DNA of 19,480 nt, taken from Smittium culicis (taxonomy: Eukaryota; Kickxellomycota; Harpellomycetes; Harpellales; Legeriomycetaceae). The DNA is taken from contig LSSN01000398.1 in NCBI GenBank assembly GCA_001970855.1, positions 9,207 through 28,686 on the forward strand. Reading direction: 5' to 3'. A program made the position numbers and the translations under genes. This document shows positions 1 through 10,022 of this stretch, piece by piece. The first letter of the stretch is position 1; every line of letters starts with the position of its first letter. The notes beneath the pieces were generated by a model. It did no database searches. It saw only the letters and a list, made by a program, of their open reading frames with translations, and was not told the DNA's origin.

Positions 1-42
<42 letters not shown>
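1..42. repeat. 42-nt poly(T) run at window edge
   Basis: The window opens with an uninterrupted run of 42 T. Read on the minus strand this is a poly(A) run at the end of whatever lies to its right, so it could be the tail of a retroposed copy. It could equally be ordinary homopolymer expansion or a contig end. No retroposon body is recognisable next to it. Confidence 0.9.
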
Positions 43-45
<3 letters not shown>

Positions 46-1654
46 TAGTAGATTAGATTTGCTGAAAGGCTTTAAAAGTAAATATAGATTAAAAAAAACG
101 TATGGCTAAGACTGTGCTAATGCCTAAACCAACCGTCACATTTTTTAGTGTTTACCCTCATCAGCTATTTGGCAGAGTCTTTTTCTGCAGAAGGTTAAAA
201 GCTTTTGGGCAATCATAAACGAATGCCTCAAGAAATGAAGCGTCGTCTTTCCACCAGATTCATAAACCCACCAGAAAAAAAAAAAAAAAAAAAAGTTAAA
301 TTGCCAAACATGAAACATGAAAGCCATCCGAACTTCACATCATTTTTTCATTTTGCCTATTTGAGACAGACTTTTCCTGATTTACCATTGCTTATGTAAG
401 TGTGTCTCTGTCAGCATTCCGGGATATCAAAGGTCGATGGTTATTCATTGGACGATTGGCTTTGATATGCAGTGGAAATTTAGAGGTATGACTAATTTGC
501 GCTAATTTAAAGCTAAGGGCAGGTTTCAGCATTTATGTAACGGTTGAAGCCAAGGTGTAATATTTCTGTCTCAATTAAGGTTTGGCTCGTAATTAATTAG
601 TCTTTTTTAGAAAAGGGATTTATTTATACTGTAAAAAAATAAGCATTTTAAATCTTGACACACCAATAAAATAAATTTCAACAACTTCTTTTTGGTGATT
701 ACATTTGCGAAGTAACAAGCGCGATTATTATTTTGTTTTTTTTTTAGGTATTGGACAAAAATGAATGCAGTTTAGTGGGGATAAAGTAGACTTGGTGATC
801 TATGCCTGCACTTCCATTCCTCCTCTCCCCCCTCCCCCATCTCCTTGATTTTTTTAACTTATACTCGCATGCCCTTTTTTCTTCCCTTTTTAAATTTGAT
901 TTTTATCAACGTGTAATTTTTTTTATATATGTCCAGCGAATGGGTGAGCTATGATCAAGATGAGATAGCAGAACAGATGTTTCTATTCGCCTTCTATAAT
1001 GCATGGAATCGCTGTATCTCTCTTTTAATAGATGAGGATTTGCGCCTTTTCTCATTGCTTGATTTGTGAAACAGGCTTCTTTAATTTTTTATTGCGTTCT
1101 TCTGGGTATACTCCCATGAAACATCTTTATTTAACATAGTTGTATTGTGTGCTGGAGATAAAAACAGCCTTCATAAAAGCCGCAAGAGGATAAATGATTA
1201 AAACAAAAATGGCTCCAAAAAGGATAAATGCTGGTGGGTATAAACCTTAAAGCGGAGAGAGTTTTTGTAGCACATAAAGGCTATTTGGAACTGGCCTCTG
1301 CTTAATTTCTTTTCAATCGCGCCCATAAAAAAATAATGTTTTTTTTTTCTCTAAATATTTTGCACGCTTACTAATTACATGTATATAAAATCCCATCTGC
1401 TTATGAAGAATCGGATCTGCTAACCACTTAGCCCATTCACCAGTCATTCTAATTACCAATTAGGCATGTCGTTTCACAGGTAATAAACTTCACAATCAAT
1501 TGAAACTTAGCAGTCAGTAAGTTCAGTGGATCGTCCTGGTCATAATTTAGTTGAGTCCCCGAAAAAAAAAAAAAAAAATACAAGCCTGTGGTTAGACATA
1601 CTAGATGCATCTCTTCAAATAAACATCAGCATACCCAGAAAACCGTGATATTAA
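43..1654. other. AT-rich DNA, no gene seen
   Basis: No convincing coding region. Homopolymers include A20 at 275-294 and A17 at 1562-1578. A nearly pure C/T tract lies at about 811-846. Two overlapping 60-64 codon frames on opposite strands near 145-399 read through the A20 run and look like chance openings. Confidence 0.6.
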
Positions 1655-1840
1655 TACTTGTATATATTTATGTACCTGTTATTAGGTTATCAACGCCGCC
1701 CTGATACCAGGAAAACGCAGGACCTACAACTAATTGAACATTACTCTCCGCAAATTATTGACTTTAATAATGCTCACTTTTTGATTCTGAGATTAGCTGG
1801 AATGCAATCTAAATTGAATTCAGCGTGCATACATCTTTGA
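1655..1840 (+). CDS. small unrecognised ORF or exon relic
   Basis: An open frame of about 61 codons runs from just after a TAA (1652-1654) to a TGA at 1838-1840. The first in-frame ATG is at 1670, giving 56 aa. Local GC is raised: I count 27 of 60 in 1681-1740 against roughly 28% around it. The predicted peptide is balanced rather than low-complexity, with an RRPDTRK stretch and mixed acidic, basic and hydrophobic residues. I do not recognise a family. A consensus-like 5' splice sequence (GAG|GTAAGC) occurs at about 1908-1916, outside this frame, and may be coincidence. It could be a short gene, one exon or a relic of a larger gene; chance is also possible at this length. Confidence 0.22.
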   Translation, partial: YLYIFMYLLLGYQRRPDTRKTQDLQLIEHYSPQIIDFNNAHFLILRLAGMQSKLNSACIHL

Positions 1841-2160
1841 CTAATTAATTATATATACTAAACGTACTTGCATAAGAATTATCAGTTAGATGTGTATTAT
1901 AACGCCTGAGGTAAGCATTGCTAATATATCTGTATCTATATCTGTTCACTTGAAACTATCTATAAGACTATGCAAAGATAGTTTTATCTTTAGATAAAAA
2001 AATGCAACTCGATTTTGATATTAATTTTAGTTTTCTTTAATAGTAGAAAGCTGATTGATAATATAAAAATACATCAACACTTTTAAACTCCCGATTGATC
2101 ATTTTTAGCCATAGACTAATATTGCACTTATAGCTATTTTACACTTTTTTATTTATTCAA
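1841..2160. other. AT-rich intergenic DNA
   Basis: No supported feature apart from a splice-donor-like GAG|GTAAGC at about 1908-1916 and short alternating TA/CTAT runs near 1920-1960. Confidence 0.5.
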
Positions 2161-2245
2161 TTTATATATTAATTTCTATTTAATTTTAATTTTATATATA
2201 TTAATTTCTATTTAATTTTAATTTTATATATATTAATTTCTATTT
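2161..2245. repeat. AT-only tandem repeat, 31-32 bp unit
   Basis: About 2.7 consecutive copies of a unit made almost entirely of A and T with one C. Copy starts are at 2161 (30 bp, lacking one TA), 2191 (32 bp) and 2223 (partial). The copies are otherwise identical, which indicates recent local duplication or slippage. No function is implied. Confidence 0.9.
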
Positions 2246-4899
2246 TTTTATATTTAAATTTTATTTTATCTTAAACTTTATTTTAAATTTTTAGTTATTT
2301 TATATATCTTGAATTTAATAGCATATTTTTATTTATATTATTTGCGGTGATGCATTTACCAAGTTTGTGAAATCCACAAGCCCCTTAATCAATTATTTAT
2401 AATTTATGTAAAGCTATTACTGGATTAGGCGCTTGAATTGTTTGGATAAAGAAATCACAAGAAATCGGCGAAAATACAGTTCGTATTATTAAACTATATT
2501 TAAAAGGTATAAAAAATAAGGGGTTAAACTCCTAAATGTTGATTACTCATCAAAATTTTATTCAGACGAATAAGCGCCTCTACTTTTCAGTCAAGTGTCC
2601 AAATCCCGGGATGACTTGAATCTAAATTACTTATTATTCACTGTGAATTATGTAGTACTAAATGAATAAGCGGTTTGTGATTACATAAGTGCAATGTGAC
2701 AGGGATTATGTAATGGTTCATAAAAGCCCGTTTATTTATTTATAGCATTTATCATAAGTAAAGAGACTAGAATCTAGTTTTATTGACAAAGTTTTTTAAT
2801 AAAAAAAGACAAAAAGTGCTCTAGTGACAATGGAATCCACATAATATGACCTCATTAACTATTTTCAGATGAAATAACAAAAAAAAAGTTAAACTAAAAT
2901 TCTAAATTTAGAATTACCACAACTAAACCCTTTTTTTTAGGGAACTTTTCGATAATCTTTTTTTTAAACGCAAAATTCCTTTTTTTTTTTTTGATAGAAC
3001 AAATGTTTTCACCGTCCCATAACACGCTATATCTAGCTGATGCTCTTATTATTGACACTTTAAACCACAGTGTTACTTTACAAACCCCATTTTTCGTGCT
3101 ATTTACTTAGCCAGCCAAAAAAGTAACTTTATTAAAGTTTAGCTAGACACACATCCCAATATAATAGCAAATAGCTATGGAATGCTGTCAATCTCTCTTT
3201 AGCTATATTTATTTTATAGGTCAGCTCTATAGATGCAAGTTTTACTAATTTACTAGATCTTCAATTCTCACATATATCTATATATGAATTTTTTTTTTTA
3301 TAAAAATAGCAGCGATTAAACTGTTACTTATCCAGTTTTGGTCCAATAAAATCAGTTTCTTTATTCATCTCTATATCTAAATTCTCAATGAATACATATT
3401 ATTTATGTAGACAGCCCAGGTACAAGTACTGCGTTACAAGACCCGATCCTGGTTAGTGTTAAGGCTTGGGTTTTAGTGATTTGTCTGTATTTTAGCTGCA
3501 CCCATCTTTTTCTGTCTTTAGTGGGTTATACATTAAAGGACAACTTTTTGGTAAAGCATAAACTATCTTCATCTGTGTGACTATTTTTTAAAGTATATAT
3601 TTACAGGCTAGAGTGCCAGACTGCTTTGTCTTTCCTTGCTTGGAGCTAGCCAATTGCTAAGCTAAATCTGCTTGAGTATCAGCAATAACAAGATGCATGA
3701 CCAATTGCTCTCATCCACATCTACTCCAATGCTGATATATAGATACGCATTACTTAAAAACCAGCATTGCTTAGTTTTGTTTGTTTATTTTTAATTTTTT
3801 TTTCCGGAAATGGATGCAGGTCTAATCTTTTATAAAATTGATCAGAGAGTTTGAATTTTGGTTTAAATTAGTAATACTTTTTTGCTAAACACTCTGGAGA
3901 TTTATTAGCACAATAACAGAGAATATAAATAAGAACAGCAATGGGTATGCTCTTATTAACAGCTTTTTAAGGCCAAAATGCCAAGATGCGCATCTCCCGC
4001 TCATATATTCATCCAACTATCTGTAACAAAAAACAAACTGGGAATATTTAAAAGCTGAGAAAAGCGCACATTAGCTATAAATAATTTGTACTAGATTTGG
4101 TATGCACAATTCACGTTAATAGAAGATTGGAATCGTTGGTTGGGTTTAATCTAAAAATACACTAAATGCTGCAATTCAGCAAAACAAGATAAGACCATTC
4201 AAACCCTATTAACTAATAATCTGCCAGATAAAGCTATATTCCGCAGCTTTAAATTTCCTTTCTTGAAATCCACATAAAAAAAACTAAAACGATGTCAAAC
4301 CTCAAAATCTCCGTGATTCTATCCCTTTTACTATTTTTAAAAGATGCTGATATATTCTGTACTGTTTTAGTCCGATGTCACTTACGTTGGACTAACTAGA
4401 AACCTTATTGGTGAACGATATTTTTATCGGGGTAGATTGGAAGGAGAGTCCGCATCTTCAATGCTTTTTTTTTTAATTAGAATGTTTCTCGAGTGTTTTA
4501 ATCCTTGTATTGTGGCACTTGAGCACTAGCAGGATTAAGCAATTAAATGGCCAATTTAAGTCAACGCGTATATTTCATCGCTCTTTCCTTCATCTTTAAG
4601 CCTGCATCCAATAGTAACTATTTGCAGCCTATATTATCGTTTATTTTTAATCTCTGCAGTTTACGCTAGTTGAATCTAATTATTTTATCGCCCTTTTTTT
4701 TTTTACAATAATTGCCTCCATTTACTTCTAATTGTCACTATTTACACGTCGATTACAGAGTGCGTTCTGACAAATGGATCTTTCCTGATTAGTTCTACTA
4801 GCCTTAAACCGGCTTTTTTTTTTGTGAGTGATAAAGGACTTTATTTCCGTTTTGGGATCGCTGCTACTCAACCCCTATTATAATTTGCAAAAACGGCGT
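2246..4899. other. AT-rich DNA, no gene seen
   Basis: No frame in this stretch looks convincingly coding. It contains many short T or A runs (for example near 2930-2995 and 3290-3300). The 3600-3780 part is slightly less AT-rich and gives short protein-like openings on the minus strand, but with stops in every frame. Confidence 0.5.
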
Positions 4900-6000
4900 G
4901 AATCGGCTCGTGTAATCTAATCAAGTTCACATCACATTTTCCTCTCTTCTTATTATCTCAAATTACTAAGCTTGCCTAACCATTTTCTGCAAATCTCGTT
5001 CCTCAAGCCAACTCCACCTGCTGTGTAACTGCCACCAATAGCTTATCTAATGCCTCGCTCGTTTTCTCTTACCTAAATCCTGTTCCTATTTCATGTTCCA
5101 AAAACAAGCGCAAACATTTAGCTGCTAAAAAACATTCATCCAGACTACATTTTTCTATTTGCCAGTCATTATCCCCTAACTTTCCCCACCTCACCCCCTT
5201 TTTTTACCTCCTGTTTCACATATGGAAGTCTCTTTTAACTGGCATCAGACTTTCTCCTCCCCTTTATCTGCTCCTAAATCTCTAAAATCAAAAAATCAAA
5301 AAAAAAAATTATTTGGAAATCCTATTTTCTCGTCAATTTATTTTTAGTAAAAGGACTGAATCTCCCACTTTTTTGAATTCTATACATTCTGTTCATCTTT
5401 TCATTCCTTACTCCCTTTTTCCTCCCTCATCAACTCTCTTTATTCTGCACTCTATTTATTTTGTTTTTAACTCTTTCCTACTAATAGCCCTGATTGCTTT
5501 TTTTTTTTATATACGATACTTATCATATTTTCTACCTGCCACTCTTTAACACCTTATACGATCCATCATCACTAAATCATCTCACTCTTCAAAAATCGAT
5601 ATTTTTATACACTTGTTATTACTTTATCTTTGCTGCTTTGTAAATATTCATGTACTATAGCTTGTATAAACCCCCTTCAATCCCCCCCCCCATTTCCTTC
5701 CTCCTCACAGCCATTTCACAAAGCATACTTTTTCTCCTTACTCTATAGATTCTGTGATAAAATTTTCAATGCTAGCTAACATTAACATCTCTTTCTCACT
5801 ACTCCTACCCACTCTCAACGTATTTATACAATCAAACAGCACTTCTTCATTATTTTCTCCTAATTCCTCGATTCGCTTCATTTTTTGAAATCAAATTGTG
5901 TATATTCTCTATTTCTCGTGCCCTTTAATATTTATGAATAGTTCTATTATATATCGTACGTTATCTGTGAAGTATCTTTTAATCTAAATAGCTCCCTATA
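4900..6000. other. pyrimidine-rich, C-over-G skewed domain
   Basis: About 1.1 kb in which the plus strand is dominated by T and C and is nearly G-free in places. In 5401-5460 I count 29 T, 21 C, 9 A and 1 G. A C10 run sits at 5682-5691. The 78-codon frame at 5313-5549 (plus) is a by-product of this composition: its peptide is almost only F, L, I, S and P. No gene, RNA or known repeat is recognised. The purine-rich strand is the minus strand. Confidence 0.75.
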
Positions 6001-8612
6001 ATATAACTTTCAAGTCTGTTACCCAACTTTAAAGCATAAATGTAAATCAATTTATACTACCTTGGTAATTGTTTTATTTCTAATCACTCATATAATTCTG
6101 TGATTATTCCAGAGATTGTAAATAGCTATTGCAATTATTCCTGTCTATGTAAACTAATAACTTTCATTAATCTCATTATCATCTTATTATGACATTTTAC
6201 TCAGTCAAAATATTTTCTCTCATGTTCATTTAGTCTATAATAACATAGCTATTCACAATTTTCTTCATATTAATAGTTATATTTATATATACCGTGTTTG
6301 AATTCCGATTATAGTATAAAATCCAATTTCATAAAATTACTACTATTACTGCTACTCAATGGAGCTATACATTAATTATTCCCTTAATTACGCTGCTATT
6401 TTTATGATTCTAGCCGTAGTTTTTTGAAATCTCGCCCTTATTTCCTGAATCATTTATATTATTTTCACCATTTAAAAAACATGTGATCCCATAAACCCTC
6501 TAAGAATATAATAATTTTGTTGTTCTGCTTGGAGCGTATATCGTTTCAATAGTTAATTCCTAATTTGGACTAGTAGTTTTAGCACGCCTTTAAACTTTGT
6601 ACACATTATCGATTGCAAGTTTATTGATAGGACATGCCTTCTCATTTCATGTTTACTTTATCTTTTCTCTTACCTAAAATACACAATCTAATATTTTGTG
6701 ACGAAGCGCTTGGATACATGCTCTGATATTTTAGTGTTCCACAATAATTCTCGTTATACATGCTAATGAATTAGAGATATATTAATTAGTCGTTAGAATT
6801 TCTTATTATTTAACTGACACCGTGGAACTAATCTACAGTGAATATTCACTAGAATTTTTAACTCCCCTTGCATTTGCTTAATTATACCAATCCAATTTCA
6901 AATTTGCAAAATTGTATCAAGAGTGAAATTATCTCCACTTTATAAAATCCTCCTTTTTGATAAAATTTTAAACTCCCTGTCATTTTTTAAAAAAAGCACT
7001 AAAATTGATCTTCAGCTTAAATAATTAACGTAATTGCCTTTATTCAACTAAGAATTGTTAAAATCAAAAACCGGTTATAACCAGCCCCAAATGAAAGATA
7101 ATCTAATCACAGTATCGTATGGACTTTAGAGGGCTGTCAGAGAGATTATTAGTATACCTCGATTCTATTTCAGTAGGCACTTGGTTTTTTAAAGTATAAA
7201 AATGCATCTAGGATTAATAAATGTGGCCTTCTCGTGCATGTTTAAAGTTTGGGTCAAAGGCGAACGCCCTTGAATGAGCACTAGCTCGATAATAATTAGA
7301 TGATTTTAAGTATTAAAAAAAACTTTATAATCTGTTTTTGATAATGAAAAAAATAATTTTCAAGAATATATTCAAGAAATAAGATATTATAACTTCAATC
7401 AGACCATTGGCTAATTTGAATCCTTTAAAAAAAAATAGCGAAATTACCAATTTCAATAATTTGATGAATACTAACACTTAAAAGTAAAAAATCGTAATAG
7501 TACACACTGGTATAACAATTCAGCTATTTAAAAGAAAATTACCCCTCAACCCAGTAATCATGTCTAACTACATAATCATAATATTTCAGATTTGTATACA
7601 TTACCTGCAGCAGTGTTTATTACAGCCTGTGAACATATGAATAATGTTTATTCCTCAATCTATATCCCGCCCTCAAACTTCGCCACAATCTCTAACCCGA
7701 CTTTGATATTGACCTCAGCTGTCTATTTATTATAACATAGACTAATATCCAAGAATTATTGATTGGTTTGAATTGGGGGGAGAGGGAATACGCCGCTAGT
7801 AATATTTATACAGCTATGTTGAAGGGAAAAAAATCCCTTTTACAACGCTTAATCTGTTGTAAGTATACGATAATAATCGTCCAATAATCAAAAAATTGAC
7901 TTAAATTCGCTATTAATAGTGATGATTTATCCAATACTTTTTTAGATAGCGATATAAACTCCATAGTGTTGCTTAGACATGGAAAATATGTTTAAATAAT
8001 CCGTAGCCAATGTAGATATGGCGCTTTCAAGAAGAAATAAAGCTGAAAATTGACATAAGACTGACGCAGTGAGCCATCAAGTCTCCGATGTAGAGTACTG
8101 ATGATTTATACCTCATATTTTTAAACCAAAATTATAAAAAAAAATAAATAAACTCTTGGATATTTTCAAAATCATCGAAATTTCTAAGAAAAAAAAATTG
8201 CTCCAAGTTAGCCTCAGTAAAAAAAATTTTTTTGGATCTCTACAGCTAAGAGCTTATCTACATTCTTCAAACATCTTAATTGATATACAATAGATTTTAA
8301 CTTGCCACTTTCTTTTCAATAGCATTCAGTATAGAAATACTGATCATCGATGTAAACAATTTGCTTAACATTTCCCAATATTTTTATTATACACTTAATT
8401 ATTTTTGCGCTTCTGTTTTTTTTAGCATCTTCAAAAATCTGATTTTCTAATTTGGATCACACAAAAGATCTTTTTCTTGCACCCTCATATTTCTACTTCC
8501 TTCGTATCCGCAGATAGCTACATCCTTTCTAAAGGAAGAAGAACCGACCTTCAGAATCATTTTGGGCATTTATATAATCTTCATTTATTATTCATATTAA
8601 TTACCCTATTTA
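6001..8612. other. AT-rich DNA, no gene seen
   Basis: No supported gene or repeat. Short protein-like openings occur, for example on the minus strand around 7190-7300, but they are no longer than expected by chance at this composition. Confidence 0.5.
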
Positions 8613-9292
8613 AGAGCGAAGCGAGATGCAAACCCATACAGTCAGAAATCGACAAGTCGATCCGAATGGTTGCAAATGTTGGGAAATCAGCGGCCATGGA
8701 GCGTATCAGGGATGAACTGAGCATAAGCTCAGTGTTCACGCGCACCAGCACAGCCCGTGAGCGTGCATATCATAAGTGGCCGGCCTAATCAAGGCTCTGA
8801 TGAAGTCCCGAATGGCGACCTGGGTGACCGGGAGCGCCCGGTGGATCAAAAAATTTTGCTCTCAAGATTCAAACGGTCAGTCTATCATCACAATAGTCGA
8901 CCGGAAACGACGAAATAACCGGTCTGTCATCCACCGGTGGACGGTGGATCGGAAAATCGGCAAAAAAGGAAACTGGGTTGACCTTCAAGCTATGTATCCG
9001 GACGTGTAGCTGGGCCTTCAGAACATAGGTAAAATACGTATGGGTACATTCCGGACTGCCCAGCACCTGTCGAACATGAAAATCGTCGACCAAAAATTCT
9101 AAAATTTTTGCCCCTGCTGCAAATTGTGTGTACCTGAGACGGTCGACTACATACTTCTGAGCTGCAGCTGGTGGCGAAATCACCAATCGAAATTTTGAGG
9201 CGGAAACAGCCAAATTTTTGAACGACATCCGCGTGCCCAGAACACTTATACTGCAGAGTATAAGTGATTCACCAGCCCCCTTGAACCAATAA
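8613..9292 (+). pseudogene. 5'-truncated LINE ORF2 relic: RT C-terminus and Zn motif
   Basis: This segment is about 45-53% GC in a 28% GC neighbourhood, so it stands out as foreign. Frame 1 (about 8615-8788) gives a peptide with IRMVANVGKSAAMERIRDEL and then ARERAYHKW, resembling the region after the polymerase core of non-LTR retrotransposon ORF2. It ends at a stop at 8786-8788. The homology-like reading continues in the next frame from about 8776 to 9198, with in-frame stops at 9007-9009 and 9100-9102. That frame contains the terminal zinc-binding motif of LINE ORF2, C-x2-C-x9-Y-x4-C (codons at 9109, 9118, 9148, 9163). The usual His is Tyr, a single CAC to TAC change. A further frame change near 9175 leads to a TAA at 9290-9292. 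It is therefore truncated at the 5' end and broken by at least two frameshifts and two stops, and is not functional. The LINE assignment is from family resemblance recognised by eye; the clade is not determined. Confidence 0.72.
9243..9266 (+). repeat. perfect 10-bp inverted repeat at LINE-relic end
   Basis: The arms 9243-9252 and 9257-9266 are perfect complements around a 4-nt GCAG spacer. They lie in the last codons of the LINE relic and could form a tight RNA hairpin. LINE 3' ends often carry a stem-loop recognised by their own reverse transcriptase; applying that here is inference. Confidence 0.7.
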
Positions 9293-9306
9293 CAATAGGG
9301 TATGGA

Positions 9307-9320
9307 GCCGCTATAGCGGC
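9307..9320. repeat. 14-bp perfect palindrome
   Basis: The sequence gccgctatagcggc is fully self-complementary and unusually GC-rich for this region. It lies 15 nt after the last LINE-relic stop and just before the composition drops back to AT-rich at about 9335. It is probably part of the LINE 3' untranslated region. Confidence 0.65.
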
Positions 9321-9335
9321 AGATGGGTGTCGGTT

Positions 9336-9797
9336 TAAAATTTATTTTAGCTTTTTTAATGTTTTTTAAAAACTTTTTATATATTTTCTGATTATGTTAA
9401 ATTAACTCTCTGAAAATTTATAAAAAAATATACACTCTGAAATTATCGCCTAAATCTTTTACTTGATTGCAAACTCGAATTATCCCAAACATTAATGACA
9501 CATTTGCTGTATTTTTTAATATCTTATATTTGTAATTTTGGTAACTAATTTACCCCTGGTAGCCATATTATCGAGGAGTTTATTAGTATTTATAAATTTT
9601 ACTCACCGAGTTTTATTCTGACTTCAAATTTATATAAATTGAATTTTTGCACTTAGTCCAATATATATTATCAATTATAAATTAACCCTTTATGGGGAAA
9701 AAAATCTGAAAAGCACTAAAATATCATAATTGGATAAGCTGAGTACACATTATTTATTATCGAATGGAAATATGTTTAAAGATAATAATTTATTATC
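9336..9797. other. AT-rich flank between LINE relic and gypsy element
   Basis: No gene seen. A minus-strand opening of about 35-40 codons exists near 9410-9525, but nothing identifies it. Confidence 0.5.
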
Positions 9798-9801
9798 ACT
9801 A
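9798..9801. repeat. target-site duplication, left copy (ACTA)
   Basis: ACTA immediately precedes the 5' LTR and is repeated directly after the 3' LTR at 15115-15118. A 4-bp duplication is known for part of the Ty3/gypsy group, and the matching copies show that both ends of the element are complete. The fifth base does not match, so the duplication is 4 bp. Confidence 0.85.
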
Positions 9802-9803
9802 TG

Positions 9804-9829
9804 TTAGGGATTAATTGGCTAATCCCTAA
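9804..9829 (+). repeat. 10-bp hairpin inside LTR (left copy)
   Basis: Arm 9804-9813 (ttagggatta) is the exact reverse complement of 9820-9829, around a 6-nt spacer. It begins 2 nt inside the LTR and is conserved unchanged in the 3' LTR at 14970-14995. Its position at the integrase-recognised end suggests a structural or regulatory role; this is inference. Confidence 0.8.
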
Positions 9830-9924
9830 TTAAGTATTTAGCCACTGATATAGCTTTTAGTAATCGCAAGTATTGTTATATTAGAAAATAGTTTCCTTCA
9901 TATATTTTAGGTTCCTCCTTCTTA

Positions 9925-9940
9925 AATAAACATATATAAA
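9925..9940 (+). promoter_or_regulatory. candidate poly(A) signal and TATA-like sequence in LTR
   Basis: AATAAA at 9925-9930 matches the consensus polyadenylation signal and TATATAAA at 9933-9940 matches a TATA box. Both recur in the 3' LTR at 15091-15106. In DNA this AT-rich such matches are common. Only their fixed place in a 147-bp LTR, which must contain promoter and poly(A) functions, gives them weight. The true start site and R-region limits are not visible. Confidence 0.35.
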
Positions 9941-9949
9941 ATATAACAT

Positions 9950-9967
9950 TGGTGAAGAACCAGAACT
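9950..9967 (+). other. putative primer-binding site
   Basis: TGG begins 1-2 nt after the LTR end, as expected for pairing with the CCA end of a tRNA primer. The following bases (GTGAAGAACCAG) do not match a primer tRNA that I can name with confidence. The position is typical but the primer identity is open. Confidence 0.55.
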
Positions 9968-10022
9968 AAAATAAAATAAAATAAAAACATATCTTTAACA
10001 ACTATTATAAAATAAAATAAAA
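9968..10022 (+). other. A-rich gag leader with AAAAT repeats
   Basis: The short leader between the primer-binding site and gag contains two clusters of AAAAT-type repeats (about 9967-9986 and 10009-10021) and no G. Such a leader should be unstructured, which would suit scanning to the gag ATG at 10023. Confidence 0.6.

Larger units (their letters stand above)
9802..9948 (+). repeat. 5' LTR (147 bp)
   Basis: It begins TGTTA and ends TAACA, a 5-bp terminal inverted repeat that includes the canonical TG...CA. It is 98% identical to 14968-15114. It is very short for a gypsy LTR. It carries a 10-bp hairpin next to its left end, an AATAAA at 9925-9930 and TATA-like sequence at 9933-9940. Confidence 0.95.

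Noticed and set aside
5313..5549. 78-codon plus-strand frame
   Set aside because: It is a product of the pyrimidine-skewed domain; the peptide is nearly all F, L, I, S and P.
8797..8803. CTGATGA, the start of a hammerhead ribozyme core
   Set aside because: No GAAA follows the potential stem II and the third stem is absent. The bases are explained by the LINE coding relic.
8869..9228. 119-codon minus-strand frame
   Set aside because: It is antisense to the LINE relic; the plus strand carries the recognisable zinc motif and RT-end peptides.
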